A stretch of 64,000 nucleotides of DNA from Prosthecobacter sp. Lineage in GTDB: Bacteria; Verrucomicrobiota; Verrucomicrobiia; Verrucomicrobiales; Verrucomicrobiaceae. Positions 63,634 to 64,000 of this stretch are shown here, in pieces. Made by a program: the position numbers and the translations under genes. The stretch spans positions 806,001-870,000 of the forward strand of contig NZ_JAXMIH010000006.1 of assembly GCF_034366625.1 (NCBI RefSeq). Direction: 5' to 3'. The first letter of the stretch is position 1. Each line of letters opens with the position of its first letter. The notes beneath the pieces were generated by a model that worked only from the letters and a program-made list of their open reading frames with translations, was not told the origin of the DNA and ran no database searches.

Positions 63634-64000
63634 TCAGTCTCGATCACGGTCATGACCGCGATGCCGCTGGCTTTTTCCCACGGAGGCACGAGTGGACGAG
63701 CCAATGTTGACGCTCGGTGAACGGAACGACGAGGAAGTGCGGTTGTTCAGAATGAACGGAGAGGAGCGGCTGCGATTTTGCCACGAACTCGAGGAGCCCG
63801 AGGAGCGTGACCAGGATCTACCATCGTTCCAGCGATTCCAATTGCTCACACCCACCGAGGAGTGGCGATGTTGATGGTGAGGGGAACTCCGAACGATGGG
63901 ACGAGAGTAATAATTCGTGGCCACTCCATAAGTTCTATACGGGTAGAAGGGCCTCGAATAGTTGCTCCCGTAATAAACGGGGCGGTTGTAGGCCGGGCGG
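63634..64000 (-). CDS. Tyr/Arg/Ser-rich low-complexity protein, 5' partial
   Basis: The frame is open to the window end on the minus strand, so only the C-terminal ~121 residues are seen; the GTG at 63924 looks internal. Upstream residues continue the same style (AYNRPVYYGSNYSRPFYPYR, TYGVATNYYSRP), followed by a Ser/Arg/Trp-rich part with SSSS runs and a basic His/Arg/Asp tail (HRGHDRDRD). Such YxRP-repeat proteins are typically secreted or surface-associated in Verrucomicrobia. Signal peptide and true start are outside the window. Confidence 0.55.
   Translation of the reverse strand, partial: RPAYNRPVYYGSNYSRPFYPYRTYGVATNYYSRPIVRSSPHHQHRHSSVGVSNWNRWNDGRSWSRSSGSSSSWQNRSRSSPFILNNRTSSSFRSPSVNIGSSTRASVGKSQRHRGHDRDRD

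Overview
The window looks like a stretch of chromosome from a member of the Verrucomicrobiota, most like the Prosthecobacter/Verrucomicrobiaceae group. This is inferred from gene content, since no rRNA is present. The pointers are the DUF1549/DUF1553 (PSD1) plus DUF1501 gene pair, the very large PVC-type CxxCH heme-binding dehydrogenase, DUF1080 and sulfatase genes, a CxxCH domain joined to a squalene-cyclase-like toroid, and a DUF6600 lipoprotein. Base composition is high in G+C with a few visibly AT-richer patches. Almost every strand switch has a hairpin.

Layout. 0-6 kb: a hexapeptide-repeat transferase cut by the window edge, a DUF6600 coiled-coil lipoprotein, a membrane protein and a phosphate-selective porin. 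6-11.6 kb: a phosphate (Pst) transporter operon, pstS-pstC-pstA-pstB-pstB, divergent from the porin, with Pho-box-like repeats between them. 11.7-14.1 kb: coaX and a ROK kinase. 14.2-16.8 kb: a DUF1080 hydrolase and a sulfatase. 16.9-17.9 kb: an AT-richer patch with tRNA-Leu(UAG) and two orphan genes. 18-26.6 kb: a CPBP protease, nuoD-nuoE, a pseudopilin, pyruvate phosphate dikinase with a histone-H1-like Lys/Ala tail, and a lipoprotein. 26.6-33 kb: avtA, a MidA-type methyltransferase, a conserved unknown protein, a YhaM-like HD nuclease, an MmcQ-like protein and a DUF3500-like protein. 33-38 kb: a second sulfatase, pdhC-pdhB (no pdhA) and the sigma factor.

38-47 kb: a long minus-strand run headed by a GbsR/MarR-type regulator and a fatty-acid desaturase, followed by an MBOAT wax-synthase-like acyltransferase, two related small membrane proteins (one broken), two more membrane proteins, a DCC-family protein, the large CxxCH protein and a MORN/golvesin-like protein. 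Two near-identical 20-bp inverted repeats lie directly upstream of the regulator and of the desaturase. They make a self-contained regulated lipid-remodelling module a reasonable hypothesis.

47-64 kb: pdxH, hpt-moaD, a PD40/CehA metallohydrolase, a CxxCH-toroid protein, a zeta-like P-loop kinase, the DUF1553/ORF6N/DUF1501 group with a repeated perfect palindrome, a pseudopilin, an alaS with a large internal insertion, a RAYT transposase bracketed by five REP units, rsuA and a partial Tyr/Arg/Ser-rich protein.

No CRISPR array, prophage, rRNA operon or replication origin was seen. The least explained signals are the operator pair around the lipid operon, the palindrome embedded in the ORF6N gene, the alaS insertion, the PPDK basic tail and the RAYT/REP unit.
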